DNA from: Lepiota brunneoincarnata
Lineage: Eukaryota > Basidiomycota > Agaricomycetes > Agaricales > Agaricaceae
Direction: 5' to 3'
Assembly: GCA_023014365.1 (NCBI GenBank)
Contig: JAEBUN010000009.1
Coordinates: forward strand, 992,001 to 1,056,000
Length of the DNA: 64,000 bases
Every line of letters begins with the position of its first letter. The stretch's first letter is position 1. Below the pieces are notes generated by a model, which was not told where the DNA came from, searched no databases, and worked only from the letters and a program-made list of their open reading frames with translations. The translations under genes were made by a program, and so were the position numbers. This document shows positions 1 to 11,958 of the stretch, one piece after another.

Positions 1-627
1 GACGATATCCTCCCGCTCTCTAAACCGATCACTACGACAACCGGTGAAGTCATCACCAAACTCCCTATCCCCAAGGGCGTTAGAATCACTACTTCCATAG
101 GTGCATATAATAGGTGAAACAAGCACTGTTACTATATCCATGATACGACGCGCTAACAATGATGGGCCGATATCATAGGAACAAAGATGTATTTGGTCCC
201 GATGCAGACGAATTCAATCCTGATAGGTGGCTTCGAGAGGGTGGGATTGGCAAGGGCGTCTCTGTGGGCGTCTACAGCCACATGTGAGTGTTGAAACTAA
301 CCCTTTTCTAATTAATGATAACTCATCGTTACTGTTGGACAGGCTGACCTTTGCTGCTGGGATAAGGTAACTCGTGATCCTCTCAAGCTCCACTTACATT
401 GTTCACCGAAGCCATTCCATAGATCATGCATAGGCTGGAGATTTGCCGTCATTGAGCTGCAAGCATTTCTTGTGGAGCTTGTTGCCAATTTTGAGTTTTC
501 GCTGACACCAGAAGCCCAGAGGCTTCGAAGGGAAGCGTGCTTTGTAATGATACCGACGATCGAGGGTGAAGTGGAGAAAGGGTGTCAATTGCCATTAAGG
601 ATAAGCATAGCTCCCAGAGACGACTAG
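1..627 (+). CDS. Cytochrome P450, C-terminal part (5' end outside the window)
   Basis: This is the 3' portion of a microsomal P450 monooxygenase. Exons are about 1-113, 179-283, 343-366 and 423-627. Removing the three short introns gives one open frame ending in TAG at 625-627. The spliced protein shows the PERF-region motif FNPDRW and the haem-binding loop FAAGIRSCIGWRFA, which fits FxxGxRxCxG with the axial Cys in the last exon. The intron at 367-422 splits the haem loop. The N-terminal half (membrane anchor, I-helix) lies upstream of the window. The substrate is unknown. The reading is intact in this portion, unlike the second P450 at 47.6 kb. Confidence 0.9.
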
Positions 628-803
628 TGGCTGATTGATATTTTTATTTACCTGCGGGGTTTTTTTGATATACTAGACCACCCTTCGTCATACAGTTTCG
701 TTCTGGCGCCGGTTATTAGGAATATTTACAAAGATTAGGCGCGTAATATAAGGAGACATAAGTTAACGAGATCCATCCGGCAGAGAGACGTAGTGTCCAT
801 GTA

Positions 804-2849
804 TCACATTGCTTGACCTATTGTCAAAGATTCCGTCCACTGTTTCAAGAGCGTTCGCCGTACTGCCTCCCGACTGATAAGAGACACAAACTCCAACACT
901 CTCCAAACATCTTGAAAATTGCTTGCAAGTCCCTAGGCTTATCCGAACGACACCAAGCTCTCGCCCCATATGGCGTTCGAAGTCCTTCAGGGTCACACCC
1001 GGATAAAGCTTACGCATATCTTCCTCAATTCCGAGGATGGTGGCTGCACCACCTGGATTGCACATACAGCCTGTCCGTAGAGATATTTTGTGCTTTGAGG
1101 CTGTATACTCGATGAAAGAGTTTGGTAAGAGTTCGCCATCAGGCTGGAAACGAAATTGTCAGACCAAACCCAGCGGCGATGGTGTGATAAGAAGACTGAC
1201 GCCCAGGAAGAGAAGAGATACTGTAGATCCAGGTATCTGCTTGGTCGCCGACGGATTTCAGCCGTCGGCTCGGTAATCGAGATAGAATATTCACGACCGG
1301 GCGTTTAGTTGTGTCGTGACGGATTTGCGCAAGGGTGGAAGTCAAGAAATGAAGGAGACAGGACAGGCGCAAAGGTAAGAAAGGTAGATATGCGGAAAGG
1401 AACCGTAGGCCATCAGTAATGGCAGGTAGGGTCAGGTAGTTGATTGTTCCATCCTGCGGAAAATCTATTTTAGCATAATGCCAGATAGTATTGTGTCTCG
1501 TCACTGACCTCAAACTGTTCATGAAGCTCATGAGCTCTAGTGACAATGGTTCCTGGCACCTGAACCACGTCTACGGTGCCACCGGCGAACCAAGGGCGCT
1601 GGAGCTGGGAAAGGAAGGAATTTTTAATTATCAGTGCTCCGACCCCCGTTGGAAAGCCGAACATCTTGTAAAAGGAGATGGCCACCGCATCAACATCAGT
1701 GGCTGAAAGCGAAAAGAGGGAGGTTGGTGCGAGGGCTGCAGCATCTAAAAGAGTGTGATACCCCAAGGAGGCAGCATAATCAACCAGGGACAAACTGATT
1801 TTGCTATTGGTAACGTTGGATTGGCCCGTCATCACGAAAAGTGCGGGTGCGAGGTCTTTTGACTGGGGCTTATTACGCAACAGCACAGTCTATGACGCAA
1901 GATTTGAATATAATTATCCAGGGTTGAAGAGACACAACTGACTTTCGCTGAAGTCACATCCATACCTCCGACGGGGGTAGAGGCGATGTATGTCGTCTGA
2001 GCCCCCTTTGGGACGGCGAACTGGCGGATACCGTGAACCTGAAACAGGCACCATGAGCATGAGTGCAATTGCAGCGCGTGGACGTGTACGAACACTGTTA
2101 TGTGAGTCTGTACCAAGAACGAGAGTGCTGCCCCCCGTGAATGGATAAGATTCTCCGACTAGCTTCAACGCAGCCGTAGCATTCGCCGTAAAGATAACTG
2201 TATAATCTTTGGGAGCCTGGAAAAATGACAAGACAGCTGCACGAGCTTCATCCGCATATTGTAGGGAGAGCTTTGAGCTACAGGTCGAAGGACAAAATAT
2301 TAGCGACGGTGGTTGGTAGTATGGGGGGCGCATATATTTACCTGTTACTAACGGAGTGAGTGTTCCCAAGGACACTCGTACTCAGGAAGTAGGTATGGAC
2401 TCTGATGAGACTCTCCGGGTACAAGGCACCACCCATATAATCAACATAAATTTCTCCGGTACGCTCTAATCGTGTGTAGTCGGTTTTTCGTAAGGTGTCC
2501 AATATCCATGTCAAACGATATTCTAGAGGAACATGAATATCATCTACTAAAGCAGGACTAGCCAGCACTGACCAGGATATACTTTAAGAAAACCATTGTA
2601 AGCTAATGATGCCGGGTCTGAATCGTCGGGAAATCCAGCGTAAGAGGGTGAATATGCGAGAAGGGAGGTTTCCTGTGGTTTGATATCGGAATGTCGCTTT
2701 TCTTCTACGGACGATGTGCCGTCGTGGAGGCGCTCATTCACATGGATGGACGAGCCGCAGCCTATGAGTCTGGAGAATACAATAGATCGCTTTTTGGAGA
2801 GGGGGCGAGGTTGTGGTGGCCGAATGGTGGTGGACGGTGAGTTGCCCAT
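804..2849 (-). CDS. Molybdenum cofactor sulfurase-like PLP enzyme (class V aminotransferase fold), frame interrupted twice
   Basis: The family uses PLP to take sulfur from cysteine, and MoCo sulfurases activate xanthine dehydrogenase and aldehyde oxidase. Seven exons: 2849-2573, 2522-2342, 2277-2094, 2038-1943, 1889-1509, 1453-1201 and 1143-804. Visible motifs are the N-terminal IYVDYMGGALYP, the PLP-lysine region SFYKMFGFPTGVGA and the C-terminal GCMCNPGG with its conserved Cys. Exon lengths total 1712 nt, two more than a multiple of three, matching two single-base shifts seen directly: near 1230 (between VGDQAD and GSTVSLLF) and near 930 (between RISLG and LASNFQDVW). With those allowed for, the protein is about 569 residues and stops at 804. 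There is no MOSC domain, so it is shorter than the two-domain eukaryotic enzyme. It may be a decaying gene or carry assembly errors. Confidence 0.8.
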
Positions 2850-5050
2850 AGTAAGTAGAGGTTAGGAGGACGGCTCCTGGGTGAATGGGGTGGCAAAGAG
2901 CTTTTATATCATCGGCGGGATAACAGAGGGCGCTCCAAACAAGCCATGGGGCTAGACGAGGCGCAGGTAATTGGATCCGGAGAAGCAGTGTCAAATCTAC
3001 GGCGACCGAGGATCTGACACGATCAAACAACAGGAGACATTCCACCCTGTGTCTGCTTGGTCTATGTTTTTCTGCCTTCGACCGGGTCAGTCGCATTGTA
3101 CGCTAATGTAATACGGAAGTCTGATGGATGCCTGCCATACGGAGCATCCCCCTGGCCCGCTTGTCCTGATTCGGAAGCCTCTCAGCTTTAGCTCGGCTCC
3201 GCTGGGCCAGAAACATACTCCAAAATGAGCAAACTTGTTTGTACATCGGAGGATTAAGTTCATGAAGGATGCAGATGATCTGAATTTCTTCCCCTTATCT
3301 TTTGATCTACACGGCCCTGCTCGGCGTTCCAGAGTCTTTACATCGTGTGTGACCTTGTTCGCCCCCCTACCCCTGGGATACGGCCACTTGGCATCCGTTT
3401 CGGCATAGTTTGGTTTTACCATTGCTGCAAGGTGAACCACGCGTTCCTCGCCTCAAAGACAAATCGCCAGGTCCTGTCGCCCACTGCTTCAACTATCACA
3501 GGCTAATTTTACGCATTTATGAATTACCAATGCAGTGTAGGGACGAAAGGACATGACAAATGTGCGGGATCGGCTCGTTGGGGTTTGCGGGCGTCCTTGA
3601 GTTTCGGCATCCCATGAATAGGTGCTCACATTGCGGAAGCCATAGCCCGTGCATTTACACCAGACACATTGGGGTCGTGCTCTTCGGCATCGTAATTTCC
3701 ATCCGGAATCGATGGGACAGTAAAACTTCAAGAATTCAATCGCTCGGCAGAGTGACAAGTTGGGCTGCGAGCACCATCTGACACAATATTTCATGACAGT
3801 ACCGAATCGAGAGCCCTGAAGCTTCGGCGCGGAGATTGTACGTCGAGGAACTATAGAGGCACTGCTACACGTGTACCATGATTTACCAATCCCAATCCTG
3901 GAGTGAGTTGCGAGATAAATATACCTCCTACCAAGCGCATATATATATATTGTCCTACAATCGCACAAACGCACCCGAAGGTCTGGCCGAATTACTTAGC
4001 CTTTGCCTTGCAGAGCACGGAGCTGTCGACGAGCTGGTGATTTACAGCGCTTGAGTTCCCGTGAGTCCGGGGACTACCAAAACAGAACAAAAAAAGTTCT
4101 AGCTGATATAACGGGGGCTTCTCTCGCTAGGCTGGGACCATGAAGCAAGAGCACTTCTGGGAGAACGAAGAAACGGGGTCTCACTAGTTTAGCTGTTCTT
4201 GGCACTATCCCACGACATATATGCTAAGAAGCTAGCACGCAGAATATGACGGCTTCAATCATGAACTTATGATACGGGGTAAGAAGCGATATTCACCATG
4301 CCCCAGAAGTGACCTTCGGGATTTGAGGGATATATCAACTTTTTGTTTGCACGGGTCCCACAAATAGTGCCAAGCATTTTGAATACATTGTTTTCAATTG
4401 AGATTTAGAAATGAAATCACATATTTTGTTCCTGGTTAGTCTCAAGTGTATGCATACTTATGTCTTGAAAGTCATCGTTCATGTGCTTGAAATAGTCGTG
4501 GGAATGATGAATTGACGGAAACAAACAATCCGGCTCCGTCAACGTTGTCAAGGTCACCCCAGGTCAGCCATCTGTGTTGCCTTTACATACATCATCACCT
4601 TGATTGGTTCCCCGCATTGCTCTTTCCATCACGGAGCACCTCCTTTGGGTGTCTGTTGAAACACAGACGGATGTATGCTTAGCCCAACGAGCATTGGGTC
4701 CGGGGACACAGTTCAAGTCCACTCCAGCCGATGCTACAGGGTCGGTGCTTAGTCCATAACTACAGAATGCCGACACCCCGTTCAACATGCCCTGGTTGTG
4801 TAGGTACGTGGCCCGAATGACGAACGCTGAAGCACAAGGTTGTAGTGACCACTCTCCGTCTTTATATCAACAGGGTAGTTTGGTATATGACGGGAACAAG
4901 TTACGCTTGTTTGGGAACAAACTACTTGCACCCAATGAATGTGGTGTTCGGGTTGTAAAAAAAAACAATGTTTCTTGGTGTACGAACATCTGTGCATAGA
5001 TACCTTGTCGTCGTTCTCTACTTGGAATAGCCCTGGCATCCCAACCCAAG
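2850..5050. other. 2.2 kb stretch with no supportable gene
   Basis: It holds several short open frames on both strands, the longest 161 codons at 3489-3974 (minus). None shows a recognisable domain, a conserved splice pattern or fungal-like composition. A minus-strand frame at 4564-4788 is Cys- and Gly-rich and could be a remnant of a small secreted protein, but I see no signal peptide or partner exon. It contains the upstream regions of the divergent genes starting at 2849 (minus) and 5111 (plus). Confidence 0.5.
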
Positions 5051-5058
5051 TATAAAAA
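5051..5058 (+). promoter_or_regulatory. TATA-like box upstream of the 5111 gene
   Basis: The sequence TATAAAAA sits about 53 bases before the ATG at 5111, a spacing compatible with a short 5' leader. It supports the chosen start. Only position and sequence support it. Confidence 0.5.
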
Positions 5059-5110
5059 CTCCTCGTACGGCCCAGCAGTCCATCGTTCTCAACCATTTCA
5101 CGAACTCAGG

Positions 5111-6337
5111 ATGTTCTTTTTCAAACAAGGCAGGCCCCAGGACCCGTACAGCTTGGATGGTGCGCTGGTGGGGATCAACCGCAGGGCTCGGTCAGAAGCA
5201 ATCAGGCTGTATGCCCACCATTTGGACCGGGTCGCTCAGGATCTCCAGCACCAGGCTGGGTGCATGGGAGTCCCCCTCTCCCCACTCGACCTGGGCCATT
5301 TGGCGCAACTTACAGTCTACCCCCACCCCCTTGGTTCGGCAGGGGCGCCGGGGAACTCATGTTCCGGTGCTCCAACCTCTGCAAAAAATCCCTTACCTCA
5401 ACCCCACACATTGAACCTTGCTGCATCACCACTCTCACCAGAGTTTCCGCCTGCACTACGTCCAACTCCAGCTAGAACTCTACCACCCTTGTCGTTGCCT
5501 CCATTAGGGCCTACCGTTGGGCCACTCAGGCATTCCATAACCCGATCTCTTGGAGGGTTGTGTGTCGCGGAGTCGGCGCTAGAAGAAGTAGAACAAGATG
5601 ACGCAACATCTATTTCATCAACCATCCCTGATGACCGCGCCGGTAATGGGCCAGATGTACTATCGGGTTTGATGGTAGTAGAAAACAAGCCACGAGAGTG
5701 CACGGCGACTCAGCGGGTGCAAATGTGCGCTTTATTTTTGGCGAAAGCTTGTTGCAAGACTATGGAAGAACGTTCTCAGGTACATGGATATCATTCGTTC
5801 TCGAGGTCTTGGGTGCTGAGCACGTCTCTTTCAAACTCCCACCAGGTCACTGAGGAGAATTCGCGCCTGTTGTGGGCTCTGCGACAATTAAGACAGCTCC
5901 TTGGGCGAAATCATCAATGTCCGGACGACCCAGCTGAATACAGTGTCTGTGAAGAGAGGATGCGAGTGCTCTTGAGGTGAGTTGAGTTTAGATAGAAAGT
6001 TGGCCGACGTTTGACCTAGTACAGGCGACTGGAGAAGTTAGCAGTGCGATTGGACAAAGACCGCACCAGTAAGGAATATGATAGAATGTGTGTAAAGGTT
6101 CTACCTAGAGTCAATATTTGGATTGGCCGTCTGGAGGTTAGGCTTTTTCTGTGTCAAATGGTGTTACATATCCTGATGTGACTATCTGTTCAGGTCAAAA
6201 ATGCCAAAAACCCATTCCCAAGGGACTCAGTTCTCTTCAAGCAAGAGACTCTCATGCCCTTAGCCCTCGAATTGCATCACACCGGTGGCACTCCCACCGG
6301 GGGTCGCTCCTGTCCCCATCAAGCTAGTGCTACTTGA
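5111..6337 (+). CDS. Unknown protein with proline/serine-rich N-terminal half and C-terminal coiled coil
   Basis: Not recognised. Exons are about 5111-5976, 6025-6136 and 6194-6337, giving 1122 nt (373 residues) in one clean frame. A further 66-nt segment at 5780-5845 has GT-AG ends and a length divisible by three, so a form about 22 residues shorter is possible. The first 60 residues are helical (LYAHHLDRVAQDLQHQ), residues about 85-150 are Pro/Ser-rich, and about 240-330 contain heptad-like stretches (EENSRLLWALRQLRQLL, RRLEKLAVRLDKDR) typical of a coiled coil. No catalytic motif, signal peptide or membrane segment is visible. Confidence 0.6.
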
Positions 6338-6623
6338 CCTTGATATATCCGAGTAGCGCGCATTCTGGTTTGGACACGGCAATAACACGGTATATAATCA
6401 CTAGTGTTATAGTTATATGTATTAATCACGGGACTTTCTGTGATCATTGCTTTCCGTTACGCCTCCAACACCTGAGGCCTGAGGCCTGGAGTGTATGAGT
6501 TTTCCTGGGAACACAAACGTCCTCGGCCAACTAACGCGATCCTCGAGACGGCACATACTTCTCATCCCCCTTGCACCTCAAGATCAGTTTCGCCGGAATA
6601 TCGTGAGGTTGATCCAAGCCACC

Positions 6624-8789
6624 ATGATGGAAGCAGATGCGGAAAGCAGCAAACATTCATTTGTGTCTCTTCCTGGGCTGAAAAAGATTCCTCCTTATTG
6701 GTACCCCTACACAACTATGGCCAAGATGCGCTGGCTGGGCCGTGAATTGCTAGAGGTCGTCTCGACGGAGTTCAGGGATAGATCTATGGAGTACTACGTT
6801 GGTCCTTCCTTCTTCATACCTCTCATACCATGAAGCAAGAGGCTGATGGTTACGTGTAGCGCTATGCGCTGGAATCTGGAGTTACGACTGTGAATGGCAA
6901 GATAGCCAAGCCGGACACCATTCTCAAAGATGGAGATCGGATAGAGTGAGAAAGATGCCCTTCGACATTCATGACATCAATTGACGATAGATGAAAATAG
7001 GAATGTCGTTCATCGACATGAACCTCCAGTCTCCTCTCGCCCTGTGAAAATTCTTCATCACGACGTGGAGCGCCAATTCATCGTTGTGGATAAACCCGGC
7101 AGTATCGTTCGTCCGTTGACACCTCTATCGCACAACAACTCGATTCTAACCAAATGCTGCAGCCGATTCACGCATCAGGAAGATATTACAAGAACACGTT
7201 AATCGAGATCCTCGTAGATGAGTTTGGTTTTGAGAAAGTCTACCGTTTGTCCCACCGTGTCTGCAGTAATGACTACAGCTGAAAGTATTTCACCAGCTGC
7301 CAATCGGTTGGATCGCCTCACTTCCGGGTTAATGATCATCCCGCTGTCAGCCGATCGCGCACGCGAACTAACAACCGAATTTGTTGCTGGGACGGTTCAA
7401 AAGGAGTACGTTGCTCGGTGCAAAGGACATTTTCCTGAGTGAGATGCCATTCCAAAATTACTACCCTCCTATCTAATGGCGTTCTAGCGTAGAGATTGTA
7501 TGCGACCAACCGTTGTTAACCGTAGATCGTCAGATGGGACTAAACATCGTTCATCCTGAAGGAAAGGTACAATCTCTTCATTCCGATCCCCTGGCCCAGG
7601 TTGAGGTTAACTTCTCTCAAAGCCAGCGAAGACTATCTTTAGTCTAATTCGCTATGATACCAATACAGGACAGCAGCATTGTGCGTTGTAAGTCCCTCTT
7701 TTTCGCTCTCGTCCCGAATAAACACGACTCAGGTTCTGTCTAGGTCGGCCGTTAACCGGACGTTGTGAGTTCGATCTAAAAGCAATAAACTGAGGGAATA
7801 AACTCACGTCCCGGATTGACATAGCTCATCAAATTCGCGTCCACCTTCAGTTTTTGGGCCATCCAATCGCCAACGATCCAGTGTACTCAGAAAAGCGGAT
7901 CTGGGTGAGTCTTCACATCAAGCCTAAGGTTCTTTGGGTCCTCAGTGACAATGTTTCATCATGCAGGGTGACAATGCTGGCAAAGGAGGCATTGACATAA
8001 CACCTAGCGAAGAAAGGTCCGCCCCGGCACCGCCTGAGCATCTCCAGAACCAAGTTGAAGGTCAGGGCAATCCTGAATCACTTTCTAAAGATATTAGAGG
8101 CCAAGATACGGCCGAAATGACGGTAAAGGCAAAGCTGCTCCCCCGTGAGACGGGACAAGACATAGGCATGGGATCACCTGTGCCTTTATCTAAAGAGGCT
8201 GTCGGGGTTATTACAAGGCTTCGTAACATGAAGGTATGTTCCATATTGTTCTCATTTTCCGAGGGTATTAAATCGGCACTGGTGACAATGGCTTATAATC
8301 CAGGATGAGGACGAGGACTGGAGCCGATGGCGAGATGTGGTTTTCCGTGCAAAAGGGGCATTGTCACCACCCAACCTGACGGTAAAGCCTCCGCCGCCAC
8401 AGAACCGTAGGAAAAGGGGTGGAAAGGGAGAGTTTGTGGCTGGTGGTAGCGGTGTCGTCTCACCTAGGACCTGGAGTGGCTCAGCGTCAGGCGCTACGAC
8501 TCCAACACCGCCGATAGCGGAGACGCCCATTGTTGATGAACCTCCGCAGCTTACAACTAAGGAAGCGCTAGAGAAGATCTCGTCAATGGAACCTCTCCGT
8601 GATCCGAATATCATTGTGCAGTCTGACAACTTGTATTGCCCAGAATGCTACTTGCCCCTGCACCCTGATCCAAAACCGGAGAAGTTGTATATTTTCTTGC
8701 ACGCGTTGAAGTATACAACAAGCTTGGGCTCATACGAAACGGAGATGCCGGAGTGGGCTGCCGAAGGGTACGAGTGGGATCAGCTGTGA
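6624..8789 (+). CDS. PUS9: tRNA pseudouridine synthase, RluA family (Pus8/Pus9-like)
   Basis: It converts uridine to pseudouridine; yeast Pus8 and Pus9 act on position 32 of cytoplasmic and mitochondrial tRNA. Eleven exons (6624-6797, 6860-6945, 7001-7106, 7163-7244, 7297-7438, 7488-7566, 7623-7687, 7733-7764, 7825-7904, 7967-8233, 8304-8789) total 1599 nt, 532 residues. Domain order: [15 protein letters not shown], an S4-like segment, VVDKPGSI, the catalytic [10 protein letters not shown] with its Asp, then [19 protein letters not shown]. The C-terminus has a Cys pair, [10 protein letters not shown]. The start at 6624 lies in a strong context (gccaccATGATGG); an in-frame ATG at 6495 would add 43 unconserved residues. 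There is no deaminase domain, so it is Pus9-like rather than a Rib2-type fusion. Which of PUS8 or PUS9 it corresponds to is uncertain. Confidence 0.88.
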
Positions 8790-8916
8790 GGCGTTCTGGG
8801 ACGAGACGGTACTTTGCCAAAATGCAACCAATAACGTAGTATAGATACACATGTTATAGAGACAAATGGTCACTGTAGAGCGGCCCATGAGAAGAGGTTG
8901 GAAGCGTGGGCACAGC

Positions 8917-9946
8917 TCAACATACCTTGATGAATTTTGCCATAAATTTTCTGTGCAGATAGTCGATGTCAGTTTGCAGGTTTGGTCCGGAGATGAATAA
9001 CACACTTGTGGAATTCCGTCCGCAGCAAGTCGTTAACAAATTGCCCTTTAGAACCTTCCTTCGTGCCCATCGCTTGGTTCTTGAATATCAGATCTACAGC
9101 CAGCCTCAGTCTGCGTGCGCAACAACCCAAAGCTGTCAAGGTGCTTACCATCATCCCAGCGTTTCTTGACTGAGAATGTTCCAGGAGCTGCAGTGTTCAG
9201 TCCAGCGGGTGACTGACCCAGCGCGGCAGCGAGATTCAACAACGGATTTGCTGTCGCTATTTCCGCCTCTCTTGTCGCCGTATCCTGCTCTGACTGCTCC
9301 TTCTCCTTCTTTAGCTTCTCCTCCGCTCGCTCCCGCTTAATTTTCTCCAACTCCCGTAGCAGCTCCGCAGTTTCATCTTCATCATCCTCGGAATCTTCTT
9401 CCTCGCTATTCAACGAAGCCATTAGCACAAAAGCCATCCTGAGCGAAGTACAAAGTAACAAACCTCTCGTCATCATCAGGGGCCTTCTCTTCGCCCTTTC
9501 TCTGGCCGTCCTCATCTTCACTCCCCTCATCGTCATCCTTATCCAGCTCCAACGCCTCCTGCAATATCTTCCTCCGCTTGTTCGCCTCCTCGTCGCCATT
9601 ATCTACTGGGACGCCTACCGTACCATTTGCCGATGCAGCAGGAGCCCCGCTTTCAATGGGCAATGGCGGCTTTCCTTCGGCTTTCCGCTTCTTATTCCGT
9701 GCTTCCGCCTCTGCTAGCAATAATTCCGCACGCAAGTCACGTTTCTTGACCTCTGAGGAGGAGGTTTGGCCTACTTGGCTGCGTTTTACAGCTATTAGGT
9801 TTGTTTTCCATGAGATATGGAATTTGGACGTACCGGAATTTGAGCTTTGTATGTGCGGCCATATCCCGCACTGAGAACTGCCTTGAGCCGCCCTTGACAT
9901 CCTTCGCCTGTGCGGGGTCCCATGTCGGTCTATGTGCTGTGGACAT
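8917..9946 (-). CDS. CWC15: Pre-mRNA splicing factor Cwc15/Cwf15
   Basis: A nuclear spliceosome component associated with the Prp19/NTC complex. Five exons (9946-9834, 9778-9464, 9405-9149, 9093-9006, 8950-8917) total 807 nt, 268 residues. The N-terminus STAHRPTWDPAQ and VRDMAAHTKLKFR are diagnostic. The middle is a highly acidic/Lys-rich helix region (ELLRELEKIKRERAEE). The C-terminus carries KKRWDDDLIFKNQA, then VNDLLRTEFHKKFMAKFIK, the normal family ending. The last intron (8951-9005) must be removed to recover that ending; reading through gives an aberrant tail stopping at 8969. The gene is intact. Confidence 0.92.
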
Positions 9947-10365
9947 TCTGTACTTAAGAGAAGGGGACTCGGACTAGGCGGGTTGGACAAGCTAGGAAAC
10001 AGATTCTCATCACGTGAACGGAACGCGTCGCGTCGCAGACGTTACACGCGGCAAACACGAGGCACGACGAGCGAAGCAAACAAACTGGCGCCCACTCGAT
10101 ATATTCAATTCAATTCATTACATTTCGTTACAAGGTCGTAAACAAGCAATTGCAGGTGGTACAACTACATAGAAAGCATTACATGTGAGACTACACTGAA
10201 AAGACAGAGCAACAGACGGGAGCAACGAGGAGACAGAAAGCATTGAAGGAGTGTCAAGAGTGTTCTATCATGAGTTGTCATGAAACAATGCAGCAAGCCA
10301 AGAAAAGGTCTGTGGGAGTAAGCAAACAAGTAGAGAAAAATTAAGCGGACATTGCCAGCAGCCGA
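9947..10365. other. Spacer: CWC15 upstream region and 3' flank of the next gene
   Basis: About 420 bases holding the promoter side of CWC15 and the 3' untranslated region of the minus-strand gene ending at 10366. No conserved site was recognised. Confidence 0.4.
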
Positions 10366-11958
10366 CTAAATTGCGGAGTGCCCCCTCGAGGAGCGCATCG
10401 CATAGAATTCTTTTCGCAGGCCCTCTCTCTTCACCTTGGCCTCGGCCCTTCTTCGATAGAAAGATTCCCTCCTGCGGTCTTCGCGGCTTTTCTGCGCCTC
10501 AGCTTCGGCAGAATAAGCATCTACGAGCATGACATGTAGGTGGCGCAGCTTCAGGCGGTCAAACGACGCCTTGGGGGGAAAGAGCAGAGCTCAGGGTGCT
10601 GAAGTGGAGCAGGAGGTTATGATAGGACTCTTACATGTAGTTTTTCGGCGATGTCGATGTACTTGCGTTCGTGTGCGTGGAGCTTTTCAAGTACTATGGC
10701 AAGGTGGCTTTCTTTTGGTCGACGGGAGTGGGAGTCAACGAAGCGGCGGATAGCGAGCAGTCGTTGCACACTTCTGTAGAATCACTGTCAGACTACGAGC
10801 ACCCACTGCAAGCCCAGAACGCACTTTCTAAGAGAGATGAGTCTCGTTTCGTACCTCTGTTGCCATTCTGCGGAGCGACAGTCCCAATGTGGCTGGGGTA
10901 TTTTTTTCCGCCTGCTGATAGCGCCTTCTACGTCTGAAAGGGCTTTCTCGACGCGATATGTAATATCTATATGATCTGGCAAGAAATACATGGCGCACAA
11001 CTTGACAAAGTGCTGTAGAGTAAGGCTCATTACCCGCTGAAGTAGAGCTAAAGAAGAACCAACGCACATCTCGTAGAATTTTGGTATCTCTGAGCCCGTT
11101 ATTCACCAACGCCAACATATCCTCTATCGTTTGCATCTCTAAATCCATCATCTCGGGGGGCAAAGCCGCCAGCGGCGAGCCCGTCGAATGGACACCCGTA
11201 CCCACATCCACTTGCGAATGGCCATTCCTCGGGAGAAGCTTCCTACGCACATCCCAGTTTCCGTCAACGACCTCAGGAACTTCGGGTGTTCGAAAGGGAC
11301 TCCGCGTCGTCGCAGACGAATGCGCAATGTCCCTCCACACCGTCGGCTTAGGCCCAGGTGGGGGTGTCGTATGGGGGAGGGGCGGTTCTGCCAACTCCCA
11401 ATCAAACCCCCGCCCACTCCCCCTACCCAATAACTCCAACGAACTCGGCCTGGGCAACAATACACGGTCTTCATTCATCATCTGAGCCTCACCCTCGTTA
11501 TCAACCTCAATGGCCCCATGTTCGACGTAGACCGTTCTCCCAAACGCGTCTTGTGTCCAACCACCGACGATATCGTAATGTTCGATTTGCAAAGGTTCTC
11601 TGGCATGACCCTGGCTATGGCTCTGAGCTGGTGAAAGTCCTTTCACCACTGCCGAGCCCACAGTGACATCCAAGGGATCAGGCATGCCAATCATCATCCC
11701 CTCTTCTCCTAATAACTCGAGGCGATTCGGGTGATATGTGACGGTGGCCATGCTCATCAAGTGTGGCGTGGCTTCGGGCTCGGGACTGGCCACCTCGAAG
11801 ACGCTCTCTGTACGCGTAGGGTCAAGAGATCCCTCGTCGGAGATGTAGAACTTGCTCGGCGTAGACGCGTACGTTGCGGTTGTGGCATAACTCCTTCGTT
11901 GTTGTTGTTGTTGTTGTTGTTGGTCGGGTAACGGAGGCAGTGGCTTGCTCTTTCTCAT
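10366..11958 (-). CDS. Unknown protein with polyQ tract and basic C-terminal helix region
   Basis: Not recognised. Four exons (11958-11068, 11012-10825, 10773-10635, 10569-10366) total 1422 nt, 473 residues, with every junction in phase. The N-terminus is a Pro-rich patch (PLPPLPD) followed by eight glutamines. Residues 50-300 are low-complexity and acidic/Pro-rich and probably disordered. The C-terminal 150 residues are strongly helical and charged, for example FVKLCAMYFLPDHIDI, then LHAHERKYIDIAEKLH, and an Arg/Glu-rich end (KSREDRRRESFYRRR). This suggests a scaffold or nucleic-acid-associated protein, but no domain can be named. Confidence 0.65.
11898..11921 (-). repeat. Trinucleotide repeat (CAA)n coding a polyglutamine tract
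   Basis: Eight uninterrupted GTT units on the plus strand (CAA on the coding strand), inside the first exon of the gene at 10366-11958. Such a run is prone to length variation between strains. Confidence 0.85.

Noticed and set aside
804..1143. An extra intron explaining the frame change near 930 in the MoCo sulfurase-like gene
   Set aside because: There is no GT-AG pair; the conserved residues RISLG and LASNFQ are separated by exactly one base.
3489..3974. 161-codon minus-strand open frame
   Set aside because: No domain, no likely signal peptide, no supporting introns and Cys/Arg-rich random-looking composition.
4564..4788. Gly/Cys-rich minus-strand frame resembling a small secreted protein
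   Set aside because: No signal peptide or in-phase upstream exon; could be a remnant but cannot be supported.
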